Source of the DNA: Lates calcarifer
Lineage: Eukaryota; Chordata; Actinopteri; Centropomidae
DNA length: 64,000 bases
Reading direction: 5' to 3'
Assembly: GCF_001640805.2 (NCBI RefSeq)
Contig: NC_066842.1
Span: 21,822,075-21,886,074, forward strand
The notes under the pieces are model-generated. The model was not told the origin of the DNA. It saw nothing but the letters and a program-made list of their open reading frames with translations, and ran no database searches. Position 1 is the stretch's first letter, and each line of letters starts with the position of its first letter. This document shows, piece after piece, positions 39,740 through 55,089 of the stretch. The position numbers and the translations under genes are program-made.

Positions 39740-40690
39740 GTAGTTTAGATTGTAAGTTTTTGGACAGTTATATATTTTTTGTCCTTCAGGCTGTGTGCTT
39801 CAGCACATTCAATTTGAAATAAAATATTGCTAATACGTTGAAGTGTCAAGTCTCAGCTTTAATTTTAGTGGGTTACATCAGTGGGGGGATAAAACCCTGT
39901 TAACTCAAAGTGCCCAGACTTTAAGAGTTAAAAGGTAATTGGACACTTGGTAATTTTGGGTAAGTTTCTTGGGCAGCTGTTAGTTCTTGTACAAAACAGC
40001 TCACATGTGATTCAGAGTTGATTGAGAGTAAAGAGTTTCCATTTAGGTTGAGTTGGATTGGAGTTGTCTGTCAATATGAAGAGTTAAGAGGCGACCAGAC
40101 AAATAGAGAAGATAACAATGAGGCTTAAACATAAGCAAGAAGCTATCAGACAGATGTCAAAAATAATTTGCATGGTGTAAGAAAAATGCCTTTATAACCA
40201 CACAGCAAGTCAAGAATGCTCTCCAGGATGTAGGGGTATGTTTCCTTGTCAATGATCAAGAGAAGACTTCTTGACCATGACCTCAGAGGATTTATCACAA
40301 CATGTAAACCCCTGGTAACAGGATGAGTGTAAAGCTACAATATTCAGGAGCACTCTGTGTGCTCAGATTCAAATGTATCAAAACTCACTGGATGACACTT
40401 CATCACTGAGCAGGACAAACATCCTGAACATACAACCAAAGCAAACAAAGAGCTTTTCTGGGCGAAAATGTGAAATATCCTCAACAGACCGAGTCAATTA
40501 CTTGGTCTAAATCCAGTTGAGCTGCCTTCTACTTCGACTAGACTAAATGCAGAGAAACCCCACAACAAGCACGAGCTGAGCTGCAGTCAGGAGAGCATCA
40601 CCAGAGAAGATACAAAGATTTTGTTTGACTTCATATACACCCAATTACTTTTGGGGGTACTATGTGGTCAAAGGGCTCTAGAAAACAACT
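39740..40690 (+). mobile_element. Degraded Tc1-like transposon, second subfamily
   Basis: The plus strand follows the order of a fish Tc1-type element: a GGTAATTGGACAC word near the left end, then CACAGCAAGTCAAGAATGCTC, GGATGTAGGGGTATG and ATGTAAACCCCTGGTAAC. After an internal deletion come AACTCACTGGATGACACTTC, a stretch matching the second catalytic-block region, and TCTAAATCCAGTTGAGC (the decayed NPIE block near 40510). Stops and frameshifts abolish coding. Ends are approximate. It differs clearly from the 6.5-kb copy. Confidence 0.7.
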
Positions 40691-41813
40691 CACTCAAATT
40701 AAGCTGGGACTTGGCACTTGAATTTTATCCATTACTTTGCTTTGACTGCTTTTATTATTATTATTATTTGTTGTGTGTTGTGGTGGATCAAGTAAGGTTT
40801 GGAGGTTGGGATGGTTCCACTTCAGATGGAGTAGGATCCAGCTAAACAAATGATGGCTCCATTGAACTGATTTATGGCCTCATCTATATTTGTATTTCCA
40901 GCTCTAAGTGGAGCTTTGCTGGCAATTACTTCTTGTTACTTTTGTGCTTGCTCTAATGTGAACACCTCATAATATAAAAAGTGATTTGGTACGAGCTAAC
41001 GTCTTCATTGGCATACTGACTTTACTAAAATCAAGAGTCACTGGGTATTGAGCTCAAACTGTCAGCTATTGTTGCCAGTGTCAAGAATGAACTCTTAAGC
41101 TCAACTTTGTGTTTTCTTTGCTCTCTTAATCAAATTAAGTTTATATCATTTGTAATTAGTGCTCTGCTTGGTTCCACATGATGTTTAATAATTGGTTGCC
41201 CATCCTGATAAGTTTTGAAAGCCTAAACACCTCCTACTCAAAATAAACTCTAACTTTATTCAGTGGTCTACAGCTGGTTCCCTGCCTGGCTTGATCCAGA
41301 TAGAAGTTAAGCTCACCTGAGTTCAAGTCATGAATAATCCAGCTGCAGCATACTCCATTAAAAATTTAATATTTTAAGAACGTAACATTTGTGATTCTGC
41401 CCTTGCTGGCTCACATAACTATCTCAGCCTCCCCTTTGATTAGGCAGAGCACACTGAGATTGAGAGCTAGTATGGGGAATGTAAACAGGCATGCTGCCTC
41501 CATGCCTGCTCTGTCAATGGCTCTTAAAAAACCAGCTGTGTAATGTCCCAGTGGTTGACTGCATCCTCTACTTCTTTGCTTTTCTCTTTGTGTTTAGTCA
41601 CCCCTATATGTCATGACTGACATGAATAACATGTAGCAGAAAGCAGAGCTCAAGCTCGCCAATGAAACAAAAAGAGGGCAAACAGAAAGCAGAGGCCATT
41701 GTTTTTTTCCCTCTTGCTTCCATCTTTTTAAGATAGTGTAGTGTGTAAAAAATGCAGAGTACCTCAGGCAATGGTATGACACACAATGAGAATACATGCT
41801 GACATGAACCCAC

Positions 41814-41857
<44 letters not shown>

Positions 41858-44800
41858 GTCTCAGGAGGAAGGCCACTGATCACCAGACAGCACATTTCAC
41901 TGATGCCTGGTTAACCCAAATCTCTCTGTGTTTACCTGGCTCTTTGTGCATGAGTAGGTGTGTGTATGTGTGCACGTTTCGTTCTGGAAGACTGCCTCTG
42001 TCTCTGTGCAAGCTCAATGTGTAAGTGTGTGTGTGTGAGCATGTGTGTGGGCGTGTTGCTTTGCAGGAAACTGTGGGACCTGAGATTTCTCCTCTGAGAT
42101 GCTCTTTTTAGCTGCTGAAAAATAACAGTGTGTGTTTGTGTCTTTGTTCATGCATGAAACTGTACGTATGACGTGTATGTACCATGTGCTGGATAAATTG
42201 TCATCCACGCTTTCTCTCTACACCTTGTTTATGATTTATTTATATTCTGTTAAGTGGCAAATTACTGCCCAGTTAAAGTCTTAACACACAGAATATTTGT
42301 GGTCCAGATTTTCATACTGTCTGGGTGAATATACATGTTGTACTTCTGAAATAAAAGTGATGCATGAAAAAAGGTGGTGAAGATGGACCTTATTACCTCC
42401 AACAGTGATGTCATTTAAATAAATACAGATTAGTATAGCTGTGAATCTGGTTGAAAATCATAAACAAAGCGTCTTGGATTGTCAAAATGTTGCACAAATA
42501 TAGTGCAAGGCAACCAGTGACCATTATCTACCAACGGTACTGTTGTTATTTATGGCAGAACTTTGACATGCAAATATACAACTGACAAACTGTCCTGACA
42601 GTACTAACCTTTGAGGGACAGAGAGCTTCTATATGTTGCGCCATCCAATCTTTTATATCCTCTGTGTATCAGTTTCATTAAAATTAGCAAATCACACCTC
42701 TCCATGTAGCTGTTTCCATAAACTGAATCTTTATGCCAGAAATACTGAATGAATGTTATACAAAAGCAACATCACTCAGTCCTGCAAACTTCAGGAACTT
42801 TGTAATACTGGTAATGTTGAAATACTGTCAAAGTTCATCAGTTCTAACAAAGCTTTCTGAGCTTTTCCCTGCTTTTGCAAGAAACTCTGACACATATTTT
42901 CCAACACAAATGATGCCCTTGTTCCCTGGGTGTAACATTCTGAATATTTACATTTCATACAGTTATAGCACATAGTAGTTACTACACAATTCATCCAGCA
43001 AACTGCTAAATACAGTATGTGATCATAGCAAGAAAACTACAGTTTACCACATGTAGAAGTGCAAACAAAGAATCACATTTCTTCTTTCACAACAAACTAC
43101 AGTTGCCAGACAGGGAGGCAGCAGGCATTTGTTGACTGCCTAAAACAAACAGCCTGTCGCAATCATTGAGAGTGGTTGTGTGGCTCATCAGCCCATACTG
43201 ACAATTTACAGGAGGACATCAGTCTCAGTGTATAGGGTACAGAAGGCTCAGTTCTTTCTTGTAGGTGAGTAGGTAGAGATTTGACCAGCCAGACACTGGA
43301 AGAGTTACAGCCAGAATTGTTTAATAATCTTTAATTGGAAGCTCACAGTTGGATGTTTGATATAAATGTTTGTATAATGCATAATTACAGACTATATATT
43401 TAGAACTGGAAAATTATTTGTTCAAACTAGTTTTTAACTTGTCTGCAGTAAAGAGCAAAGAGTAATAAATAAGTTTTTAAAATCTTTGTTAATAGATTTT
43501 GAGAGAAATTTCATCATTGTTAACTTTGGTGCTCCTTCAGATGTCTTGCACATGTCAACACGTGGCCGAGGTTAAACTCTTGTCTTTCCCCAGGCTCTGA
43601 CTCATTTCTTCAGACCGCCTCCTCTGTCAAATCTTTCTTTTTTAAATTTTATTTTGACTGAAGAGAGCACAGATGTTGAGAGCTATGTTTCCTCAACAGC
43701 TCCACATCTGTAGCTTTAGTAGCTTCACATGGTTTATTTTAAAGTGAGGCAGTAATGAGGCGGTAATTTAGTTAAGAGACCTCCTTTTTGCCTTAAGTCA
43801 GTTCTGCACTGCTCATGGGAAATAACACCTGAGGACATGTAGAATAAATATATAATGCTCAATGTGTAGAACAAGCCAATTTTCTTGCTGATGGGCTAAT
43901 TTATTTATGGATGTTGTACCATGGCATCAGAACTAATTTGCCAATTACAGCTGAGAAAAGTAATGTACATATGCATATTTTATCTTTGTATAGAAATAAC
44001 AGCTGCAAACAACACAATCTAGTCTGGACTATAGTAGAGGAAACATACATATCATGTATCTCTTTTATCTACACTAAGTATTAAGACTAAAATAGGCCTG
44101 TAAATAGAAAACGTGACACTTGTTCCTCTCAGCATTCACACCTAATCAGCTTCCAAACTGCACATTTTAGTCAAGTGACGACAATAGGACTCTTTCCAGA
44201 CAATATGCCAACTGACTAAAGCCATATTTTTCTTCAGTTCACACTGGCTGTTGGTTCTGCTAATGCTATCTTCATAATTCTGATTAAAAGACTGTCTTTT
44301 TCCTTTACCTCACATTAGCTTTGACTTGATTAGTTTTTCTCTGTCCTTCTTTATCCCAAAAAAGATTAACTTTGGTGATCTCACTTCCTAAATGTCATGA
44401 CAGCACTGCGCAGCCTCAGAGTCTGAGGCTAGAGAGCATCATCAGCCAGCAGGCAGACAGACAGATAAGCCAAGCATGAGAGACAGACAGGTAATTAGGC
44501 TGGCGGGTGGACAGACAGCAGTTGGGAAAGAAGACAGGCCTCGTGGGCCAGGGGCAATGAATATGATATCCATGATCGCTCTTTAATCTCAGCTGAGCAA
44601 AAACTAACACACATACACACTTGCGGACATAGATGCACACACTGACACACACACAGACAAAGTAGTTGTGGTGGTGGTGGCAGCTTGCTCTTGTCTGTCA
44701 GTCCAGTTAAACTGCAGCCAGGCCAGTGTCACCCTGACAAACAATGAGCTCTGTTCCTCCTGTGTGACTGTGACAACCTCACACACACAGAAGCGTACGC

Positions 44801-44917
44801 ATGCATGCATACACACACAGACACACAAAAGTGTGGTTGGCAAAAGAGCGATGTGGTCATGAGAAAGAGAGGAAAATGGAGATTTGAGTATGTGACAGCA
44901 TCTATTTTTTAGTGTAT

Positions 44918-44960
<43 letters not shown>

Positions 44961-45059
44961 AGAGAGGCCTGCTGTAGCTTGTCCCCTGCGTCCTGCATCT
45001 GAGACAAGTCCTTTTGGCCTGTCATTCACCGTCAGCTTGTATTAGAGGCTGAAGGAAAC
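40691..45059. other. Intergenic, no gene recognised
   Basis: No exon recognised. It holds a (CA)n tract (41815-41852), TG-rich sequence at about 41955-42055, CA-rich patches at about 44608-44660 and 44780-44830, and a (GA)n tract (44921-44967). Frames crossing these tracts are artefacts. Confidence 0.5.
44921..44967. repeat. (AG)n microsatellite
   Basis: About 16 perfect AG units, then AGAAAG-type variants. Confidence 0.95.
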
Positions 45060-45460
45060 CCATGGGAGAGATATACAGCAACGGAGAGACAGGGAGGAAA
45101 CCGCAAGGAAAGACAGGGGGGAGGGAGGGGGAGAAAAAACACGCAGAGAAAGAAAGACAAAAAGACAGTAAAAAAGGAGACAGGAAAGGTAAGGGTAAGG
45201 GGGACCAAGACAGAAACAATGGGAATGTAGTACAAAAAAAACAGAGGGAGGAGACAGTGTTGGGAAAATGGAGAGAAGAAGGGAGGGAGGAGAGAAAAAG
45301 AAAAGAGCAGTTGAGAGACAGGAAACAAAGATGATGCAGAACAAAGAGAGGAGAAAAGAAAGAAAAATAAAAAGACAAAGAACAAAAAAGATGATAGAAA
45401 TATTAGACAAAAAAGAGGAAGAGAGAAGACATGTAATGGAGGCTGAAGCACAATAAACTG
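45060..45460. repeat. Purine-rich tract (400 bp)
   Basis: The plus strand is very largely A and G over about 400 bases. All three minus frames stay open for 118-145 codons as F/S/L/P-rich peptides, and plus frames as K/E/R-rich peptides. This is what a purine tract produces by composition alone, so no gene is called. Confidence 0.8.
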
Positions 45461-45545
45461 AAAACAGACGAATTGTCAAGTTAAAGAAACATTAGGCAAC
45501 TATTTTACCTTAAAATAACAGCTTCAAAATCATTTTGATGATACA

Positions 45546-45583
45546 CATCTCTCCCTATTACAGACCTGTAATAGGGAGAGATG
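45546..45583. other. Perfect 18-bp inverted repeat, 2-nt spacer
   Basis: Arms 45546-45563 (CATCTCTCCCTATTACAG) and 45566-45583 are exact reverse complements with only AC between them, a 38-bp near-palindrome just after the purine tract. Such palindromes can extrude as cruciforms and are often unstable when cloned or sequenced. Confidence 0.85.
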
Positions 45584-47170
45584 CCTCTTTCATTCCCACT
45601 CTGTGCCCCAAACAGGTGAGCGGGTACAAGAAGTGCATAACTGACTGATAGTCAGCGGCTAAAACTGCTGGAATCAGGCTCAGTAAGTTCAAGAGTTATT
45701 TCGAACCATAGATCAGTTAACAAGTCATAAAAAAATAGTACTCATGTCTGATATTCAGTGAGGAAACTTTGAAAATATCAAAAATTCTGATATTTTCGTG
45801 TGTCTGTAACAGCACCTCTGGCTCCAGAAGCTGGGGATCATGAGGAATATACACCATTCGGCCATGTTTCAGTTCAGTGAGTAGGACTATGCAGTCAGAG
45901 CTCTGATCAAGTGACAGATAGACTTTGTTTTCTGTACACGAAAACCACTGAACTGCCCGGACTCCTGAGCCCAACAGACTCATGGCTGCAGAGGCTGCTG
46001 TTACTCAGCAAGTTACATTTTGTTGCTTTAAAGTTTGAAATAATGATGAATCTTGACTTGCATCAGGTCATATATGCTGCACCACAGTTTAAGATTTTAC
46101 AAGTCAATTTACTCTTAATGGGGTACTATTATACTGTAAAAAGAACTTAAGCACTTGTTGGATAATGTTCCCTGTGGTTCTGTAGGACCTTCGCAAAAAT
46201 AACTCAGGTGACAGCACAACATTTTCATTGAAAGCCTGTTAAAACCAACAAGTGAGGGGTTTGAAAGACAAGGTTGTTTACCAGGTGGACAGGTCTAATG
46301 AAAAAAGGCCATATATTTGCATTATAGGAAGTGCAGGATCCAGCTTTTTTGAAGTTTGGCCCATAGGCAGTAAAAACGAGGATATCTCACCCACTGCTGC
46401 ATCTCTCTTCACAATTTTTCTGCCTCTTGCAGCTGTTTGGAAGTGTTATCCTGAATCACTGGAACACTCCTTAAAAATACCTATCATATCTTCATATCTG
46501 TGTGCCCCCCTGTTGGTTTGTTTCCCAGAGGTGCTCATTTGGCATACTTCAAGCATTGCAGCATCTTCCTGTGGTATCTTTTACAGCTGCTGCGGCATCA
46601 AAGATGGCAAATTTTTCTTAATATTCTTTTTTTTTTAACCATTATGTCTGCTTCACATCGTCTTGCACTTGTTTGTTGTTAAATCCTGCTGCAAACTGAG
46701 TTTTACACAGCTTCAGGAGGTATTTACAGATCCTGGAGAGGCTTCATCTCTACACCTAATATGACTTCCTGTTGGTTGAAGATATATTTTAACAACTCCC
46801 TTTTCAGGGATGTTTCCTGCTTCAGTGATAATGATTATGATGGTGAAGGCGATGATGATGTTGAGTGGTGGAGTACATCACAAGTGTGGACTGTGCCTAT
46901 GAGTGCTCATCTTACTGTATGTGGCTCCGACTTCATGGACTGCTGCTGCTGTCTGTGGTTCACCTGTAAACTGCTGAGAAGACAGTGTGTGTTTGGGTGG
47001 GTGAGGGAGAGGCGAAAGAAACAGAAAGAAGGGAGAGAGATAAAGAGAGAGAGAGGGGAATAAGAAAAGATAGTTTAAAGAACAAGTCTGTAAGATGTAG
47101 GAAGAAATAGAACTTAAGTGTGGGAAAAGGGAGATTTAGAAAGGCAGATTAAGTAGACAGACAGACAGAC

Positions 47171-47217
<47 letters not shown>

Positions 47218-47329
47218 ATATGTGTAACAGAGAACGGGAGGGGGAGACAGGGAAGCAGTAAACTGGAGAGAGGGAGAGAGAGACAGAGAAAGAGAGAGAG
47301 ATGATAGATAAAGTGGAGGGGCGGGGAGG
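45584..47329. other. Intergenic upstream of cbln1, no gene recognised
   Basis: Frames at 45717-45983 (minus) and 46252-46638 (plus, GTG start) have no recognised motif. The right part is purine-rich and includes a GACA/GATA tract. Confidence 0.5.
47155..47217. repeat. (GACA)n(GATA)n microsatellite
   Basis: About four AGAC units then about eleven GATA units. GACA/GATA arrays are frequent in vertebrate genomes. Confidence 0.95.
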
Positions 47330-48336
<1,007 letters not shown>

Positions 48337-48879
48337 TAAGTTTAGAATTGGTTTCAGTCTGCTTAATTTCAGGAAATGTTGTAGACCAGCGCACAAGTTT
48401 GACATTATGTGTGTGTTTATTGTGTGGCATGTAATGCATATTACCTGATGTGGCAGCTGTCAAATAGTCTGCGTAGCGATCACAACTTGCCTGTCAATTG
48501 ATGGAAGCGTAAAATATCACATAACCTACAGAGGCCTCAGAAACAATGCAATACGTTGTGTTTCATGTGCCATAGATCATTTAATAATCTCCCCAGGACT
48601 GTTTCCCTTGTCTTTCTTCTACATCTTAAAACAAACTCCAAACATTCAATATCCGTTATGCGCAATAAATGGTCAGGTTAGTCAAGCAGCATGTGGTGTA
48701 AGACCATTAGACACTAATTAAAACCAAGAATCCAGTTTAAACGAGGCGATGGATATATGCCACAAAGGCTGGACGAACGCGCAGCTGCGTCTCGTGCACC
48801 TCTGGTAATGGTCTCGTGGACAGCAGCGAGCTGCTCCATTCGAGATAACTTAAAGTGGAGCTGAAAGGAATCCGTCGCA

Positions 48880-49200
48880 GTAACGATTCTTTTTATAGGG
48901 AATACATTTCCAAAGTGGCTGGGAAAGAATAGCCTGGTAGACAAGGCTTTGAATATTTCAACTTTTTGAGCTGACAATATGGCAATATGGGAGCTGACAT
49001 CTTGCCAAATAATTTAGTAACGGCAGGTCGCGAGGGCAAGGTCCTACCCGCCTGCCGTTAAAGGTTAATTCTCCCTCAAATTGCCGTTCAATTACACGCC
49101 ATAGTTCGTCTCCATCCATAAAACCAGACATTTGGCTGCAGAAATGCATAATTGAAAATTTCATTTGAAAGATTGATTAAGTTCCCTTTCATTCTCCCAT
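48880..49200. promoter_or_regulatory. Candidate conserved element in intron 1
   Basis: About 320 bases of balanced, repeat-free sequence with homeodomain-type words (GTTAATT, CAATTACA, GCATAATTGA) in the first intron of a neural gene. It looks like the conserved non-coding elements found around developmental genes, but conservation cannot be judged from one genome. Confidence 0.3.
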
Positions 49201-49605
49201 AAAGTTTGGGAGTTCTGACAAGGAAAAAGCCTAGATAAAAGCAGAGAGTTATTCCTCCGCATCAGTGAATCTGAACGTGTGGTCCCGGGGCTCTTTTGAG
49301 TCCTCTATAAGTGGGGTATCAGTTTCAATAGGCTATCTTAGAAACAGAAAGAAAATGTAAAATATTGACACATGGGTTGAATCGGTTTCATTCTCTTTCA
49401 TTCTCTCAACATTTCAATACAGAGTAAATAGTGATAAAAATCGAAAGAATACATGTCAGAAATAGACTTTTGCTTAATGTACGTCTATTTGAAGTCACGT
49501 TACACAAAAAATATGTGGATTAACTGCTTTTGAAGAAGCAGACTGTCTACAGTTGTTGTTTATTTGTCAGCAAATCCATAATAAATATTTTATGTACCCA
49601 TGTGA

Positions 49606-49914
<309 letters not shown>

Positions 49915-50559
49915 TGAATATCATCTGCGCTGGCAGTCATTTTGGAGATGTTTGAGATGTCTTTCCCCTTGGAGACAACGACGGAGGCGGGCAGATGAAA
50001 GCTAGTCGCCCGCCACCCGCCGGCCCAATCATAATTAATCAATACATGCGCGGAGGACAGAGCCAAATCAAGCGCGTGCAGTCGGCAGGAGGACGGGGTG
50101 CTGTGGTGAGCGCGAGGAGGGGCACTCGGCCCCATGCTATGGCTTTACTTTCAGCACCACGGACAGCGACGTCTCCTCTGCTCGGTTTATTATCACGAGG
50201 AGAAGCAGCACGCTCACTGACATTTTTGATTATTTAGAAAATTAAAACATTAAGTACATTCTGAACAGAGCAAACAGAGACAGGCGTTTTAATTTCCTCT
50301 CATGCACACAAAGCCACACAAACTCACATGGGTTTTATGTGGAAATAACAGGCTTCTCACTTATTTGTTTCTCACACACACTGCCTGCAGTGTGCCCTAT
50401 CACCACTCTCCTTTCATCTCACTAACAACCCGTTTTTACCGTCGTATTACTTAGATGCAGTCTCCGTATTCTTTTGATGTTGTCAAACGACAGAAATCAC
50501 TTGAGCAGTCTTAAGCTCATTTCCAGCATTTAACATGCACATGATGATGCTTTACAAGC

Positions 50560-50800
50560 CACACAGCGTTAATTACAATGTATCTCTTGCAAATTAAACT
50601 GTTGTGTAATTATGCGGTTGGGCCCCTGGGGCTTTGGCATTATGTTTTGCTACTTATACTTTATTATCAGAGTCTTGAATTAATTAGCATGGCAGCAGCA
50701 GTAACGACAATAACAACAACAAAGAGGGCAGGCAATACGCGAAGGGGAGAAGCTATGTCAAGCTCTGTGCATGCCCCCAATCATCATCTTTGTGTGACTT
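50560..50800. promoter_or_regulatory. Candidate conserved element in intron 2
   Basis: Repeat-free stretch with GTAATTATGCGG, GGGCCCCTGGGG and TGAATTAATTAGCATGG words. Homeodomain-type TAATTA sites are clustered. Judged by look only. Confidence 0.25.
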
Positions 50801-53800
50801 AATGCAAATAGACCATGGATGGCAAACACTTGACTCATGGCACTGAAGTAATTAAGTCTGTCATACCATACAGAACAGAGTGACCATAATTTCTGTCACA
50901 TCACCATTAGTGCTGTTATTTGTGCCAGTTTGCTGTGTTCCAGTAGTATAGCTGTAAGATACTGTTTGCCGCACAACAGGAAAACAAAGAAACAATCACT
51001 GGTTCTGGAGTAATTTTGATAATCATTGACTGGCTGGCTTTTACAACCAGAATCTATAGGCTAGAGGACAACATTTAGTCCCCTTTCAGTGTAAATCCCC
51101 TGAAGACTTAAACATTTATAGAGGATAACATTTTAAAAACAATTTTGAATGTTTAGAAGCTTCATTCTGTAACGTTTCCGACATGAAACAGACAGGTGTA
51201 GGTTGTCCTCTCTCCTCTAAGCATCCAACCTGTGTTCTGCTCACCCTCAACCTCTTCCACTCATCCTCCCATCCATCCAGCGCATCTGCTGTGTTGAAAA
51301 CTCCCACTGTTTGATTGCCTTAGAGGCAGCTACTGTGGAGCTTGCAGGAGATGAGAGACAGCAGGAAAAGGAGAGCGGTTGAGAGTAAATGCAAGAGGGA
51401 TGAGGAGAAAGAAAAGAGGCAAGGAGGAATGAGAAGGCTGTGGAATGGAGAGAAAAAATAGGAGAAAACAGGGAATGGAAAGAAATGGAATGCAAATGGA
51501 GAAGTGAAAAACTGGGAGGAAATGTATGGAAGTGAAAAAGAAAAGAGGGAAAACTCAGAGAAGAACAAAAGGTGGACAGGAGGGAAAGAAAAGAGAAGGT
51601 TCAGGCAGGACAAAGAGAGGAATAGGAAGAAAGCCAGGCATTATGAGTAACTATTGATCAGTGGACGCTGGGTAGATGTAGAGAGGGAAGGATAAACAGT
51701 TAGTTCCATTTCTCATCAGTACTTTCCTGCACAGGGATCTGTCTATTTATCTGTAAGGGTGATGTGGGTGTCAAAACGGCACTACAAACCAATCTCTGTC
51801 TCTCTATCTTCCTATGCTTTTTGCCTAGCAATTAAATACAAGTATTGCAAATTAAATGCACTGATCTAAAGGGAGCTCTGCCCGCAACGCCACCCACCAG
51901 GTATACCTATACTTCCAATAATGGATAGCTTTCTCACATTATTTTGAAAACTCACAATATACATATCAAACATATCCTTTTGTTACAGGATTCTGTTTCA
52001 GCTGCAACTATTTACATTTCTTACAAGTGCCTCTGCTGTTTATTTGAAATAAAATTGAAACAAATACATTGCATTTTCCTTAGTGAACATGTTGTATCTG
52101 CAGTAGAGAGCTCACAGATCAGAAAGACAAACAGATGAGTCGTTGGTAGGATATCAGTACGCAACACTGTGATGTGCTCTCTGGTTAGATTGGTCATTTT
52201 TTAATCCAAGGGTCTTTTATACTGCTCTTTGAATACCGTAACACTGTGTATTGGAAATAGTTTGAGGTATTAGACAGGGGATAATGTGCTTTCCATTAAA
52301 GCACTGCTTGGCAACTTTAACAAAATGAAAATACAAGACAGAAGTCTCATTATTATTATTCAGTCTGTTAGTATTAAGTTGGTATCGTTTTAATAAATCA
52401 TCTTCCACAGAGCACTGGATCCAAATTTCAGAAAAGATGATTAAGAGCAAAAGCTCTTTAGGCCAAGAAATGCAGAGGAAATGTTAATGTACTGTTTACT
52501 GTGGTTTTACAGTGTGAATATGTGATATTTTACAATAATATTTTGAACACCCAAGCTCAAAGTAGCTTAGGTGGCATCCATAAAGGCCTCAGGTGAAAAC
52601 AACTCTGTAGGCGTGAAAGCTACACAAGGAGTGCATCTAAAATACCACATGCTGTGTGTGTGTGTGTGTGTATTAAGGCCTTCCTGGTACTGTCATTTTC
52701 CCATTGAGGTGAAAAACCTGGAGGCCCTGCTTCAAGCTGTAGATAGCACACTGCCCTAATAATAAGAGATTTTACCTTTTACATACTACTCTTTGGGTTA
52801 TAAGAATTTTTTCCACATTTTGACTGCAGTAGTAGCTGCATCAGTCTACAACAAAACCAAATCCTTTGAACTCTTTTAGTACTTACTCATGTTTGTATTC
52901 TGGTTTCCAATAAACACTTATTCATCTAATTTTGGGTGGGTAACAAGGGGTTTATCCCTTCCATTATAATGAAATATTTCACTCCTGAGAAATAGCAAAC
53001 ATGCTCTGTTTTCAAATGCAGTGAAGCACACTCAGAGCAGCAAATGATAATCCCTGTTAATTCTAAGACTCTAAGTAATACAAGCAGTTTCATTTCAATA
53101 TACTACATTTATGTCATGCTGCAGCAAATGTGCATCTAGCATCAGTGTTATTAACTACATCATTACTTACTGCACCACACAGATTCTGATTTAACTCATC
53201 TTTTAATAAGGCGTATACACAAGTGGTAAAAATGGGAAATAAATCAAAGTAGCATTTCAACATACAGATGAAGCAGGACTTTAAATAGACTTATCAGCTG
53301 TTCAAAATATCCACCATGTGGGTGGTTGGATATTTTGGGCATGTGAGAGACCACAGTCACTGATTTCATTTCTAGGCAAGATATGCACAGTTGCTACTGT
53401 AGTCTGTTATTAGCTGCCTAAAGAGTTTTCCTTGTGTAAGATAATCATTCTGAGGTTAGAATTACATGAACTTAAATATTACTACACATAGTGCAGATAA
53501 CAGTTTGGTCAGATATATTTCTCACAGCATGTAAACAGCATACAGGTCTGGAATTAATTTGCTAAGTGCATGCCATTTTTATAAATATAAACTGCAGGCA
53601 TATGTTAACATATTCAACAGTATAATTATATATTTTATATAATCTATAATGAATGTTGTGTGACTGTGTAATATGAGGTTGTTCTCTGATTAAAATGCTT
53701 TATAGCCTTATCACAAAGTGTTTATGCTGTATAAGAACGACTTCATTAGAGTGATGGTGAATTCTGTTTTAAAAACACACTTTTAAATATTGATATGTGT

Positions 53801-53965
53801 ATAGAACCACTGAGATGAAACTTTGCTCAAGCCACATCCCTTCCAGACATCCTTAAATATCATCAAACAGTTTATTTAATATAGTCTGAGTCCCTGTGCA
53901 GCTTTCCACTACAGCCAAAAGACTTGTGAGACTCTGACGCTAAACACAAAAATGGCCGACCATTA

Positions 53966-53973
53966 CGTGCGTG

Positions 53974-54017
<44 letters not shown>
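53966..54017. repeat. (CG)n(CA)n alternating tract
   Basis: GTGCGTGCGCGCGC followed by about 19 AC units, a Z-DNA-prone alternating run. Confidence 0.9.
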
Positions 54018-54021
<4 letters not shown>

Positions 54022-54178
54022 TCTATATTTGTTGTCCAATCAAATCAAAAGAGCTACATAGTGATTTGAGTTAATTAAACCTAATGACACTACCCAATTT
54101 ATACCTTTTGAAAATGATTAATCATTTTATCACACCTGTGTGCACATACATTTGGAGCAACACACATTTGTATTCTTT

Positions 54179-54188
54179 ATATATATAT

Positions 54189-54238
<50 letters not shown>
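54179..54238. repeat. (AT)n microsatellite
   Basis: Nearly perfect TA repeat of 60 bases with one AA phase break; self-complementary and likely to extrude or cause assembly slippage. Confidence 0.95.
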
Positions 54239-54239
<1 letters not shown>

Positions 54240-55089
54240 TATATACAGATCAAACATAAAATGATGTGGTGGTGGTGTGTTTATTTAGCTGGTGTGTTTT
54301 TAAGTTTCCAGCTATGAACTGCAACATAACTTCCTTTTTTACTCTGAACATGCCTGTTTAGCATAATTCATAGAAACCCCTTACACACCAACTGAACTAG
54401 TGAGGGTTATGTAGAAGTGAGGGAGGATGTAAATTTGCCCCAAACACTATGACAGGGATTAACACAGTGGGCTACTCAGAGTAGTAGTGAAGCTCCTAAG
54501 GGTGAGGATCATGATAAATTCCATGGTGTGGTGTACCATGAAAAATCTGAGTTTTTTTCTTGTTACAATGAAAAGTGTAGAGTGGGACCAGGATCAAGAG
54601 AATGCAAGAAGTACTAGGACTTCCAACCATTGTAGCTCTGTATCTGGGGGAAGTAAGTAGCCAACAGTATGTTGATGTTTTGTGCCATGAAGAGAAATGA
54701 GCAGCATGAACTGAGTTATCATCAAATAAACAAATAAAATAGAAATGTACTTGTTCTGGCTCAGACTGTGTTCATCTTATAAGGTGGAGATGCAGGGAAA
54801 TGAGAGGAAAGTCACAGTCACATAAATAAATGTCTTATCTGTTCCTGTGTTCGCTTACCTTTGAAATAGTGGCAGGAGAAAGCAGGAAGAAAAGATGGAA
54901 TAATGGAGTTAGTGTGTCTGTAACTGGCCGCAGAGACAGTATATCCTGGGAGTTGTCAGGCCTCACACACTGACAGTGTATTTTAGCTGCTTGTTTGAGA
55001 GCTTGTTTCAAGGGTGGATATATACAAGGCAGACTTGGATATAGGGCGGGTAACAACTAAGGTAGAGTCATTTTTAGTCATACTAGGCT

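Noticed and set aside
45032..45479. Long minus-strand frames of 118-145 codons rich in F, S, L and P
   Set aside because: All three frames are open at once because the plus strand is a purine tract; composition explains them.
46252..46638. 128-codon plus frame 1.4 kb before cbln1
   Set aside because: GTG start, ends in a poly-F run from a T tract, no recognised domain.
48958..49164. 68-codon minus frame inside cbln1 intron 1
   Set aside because: Antisense, short, no known motif; more likely a chance frame in a complex non-coding block.
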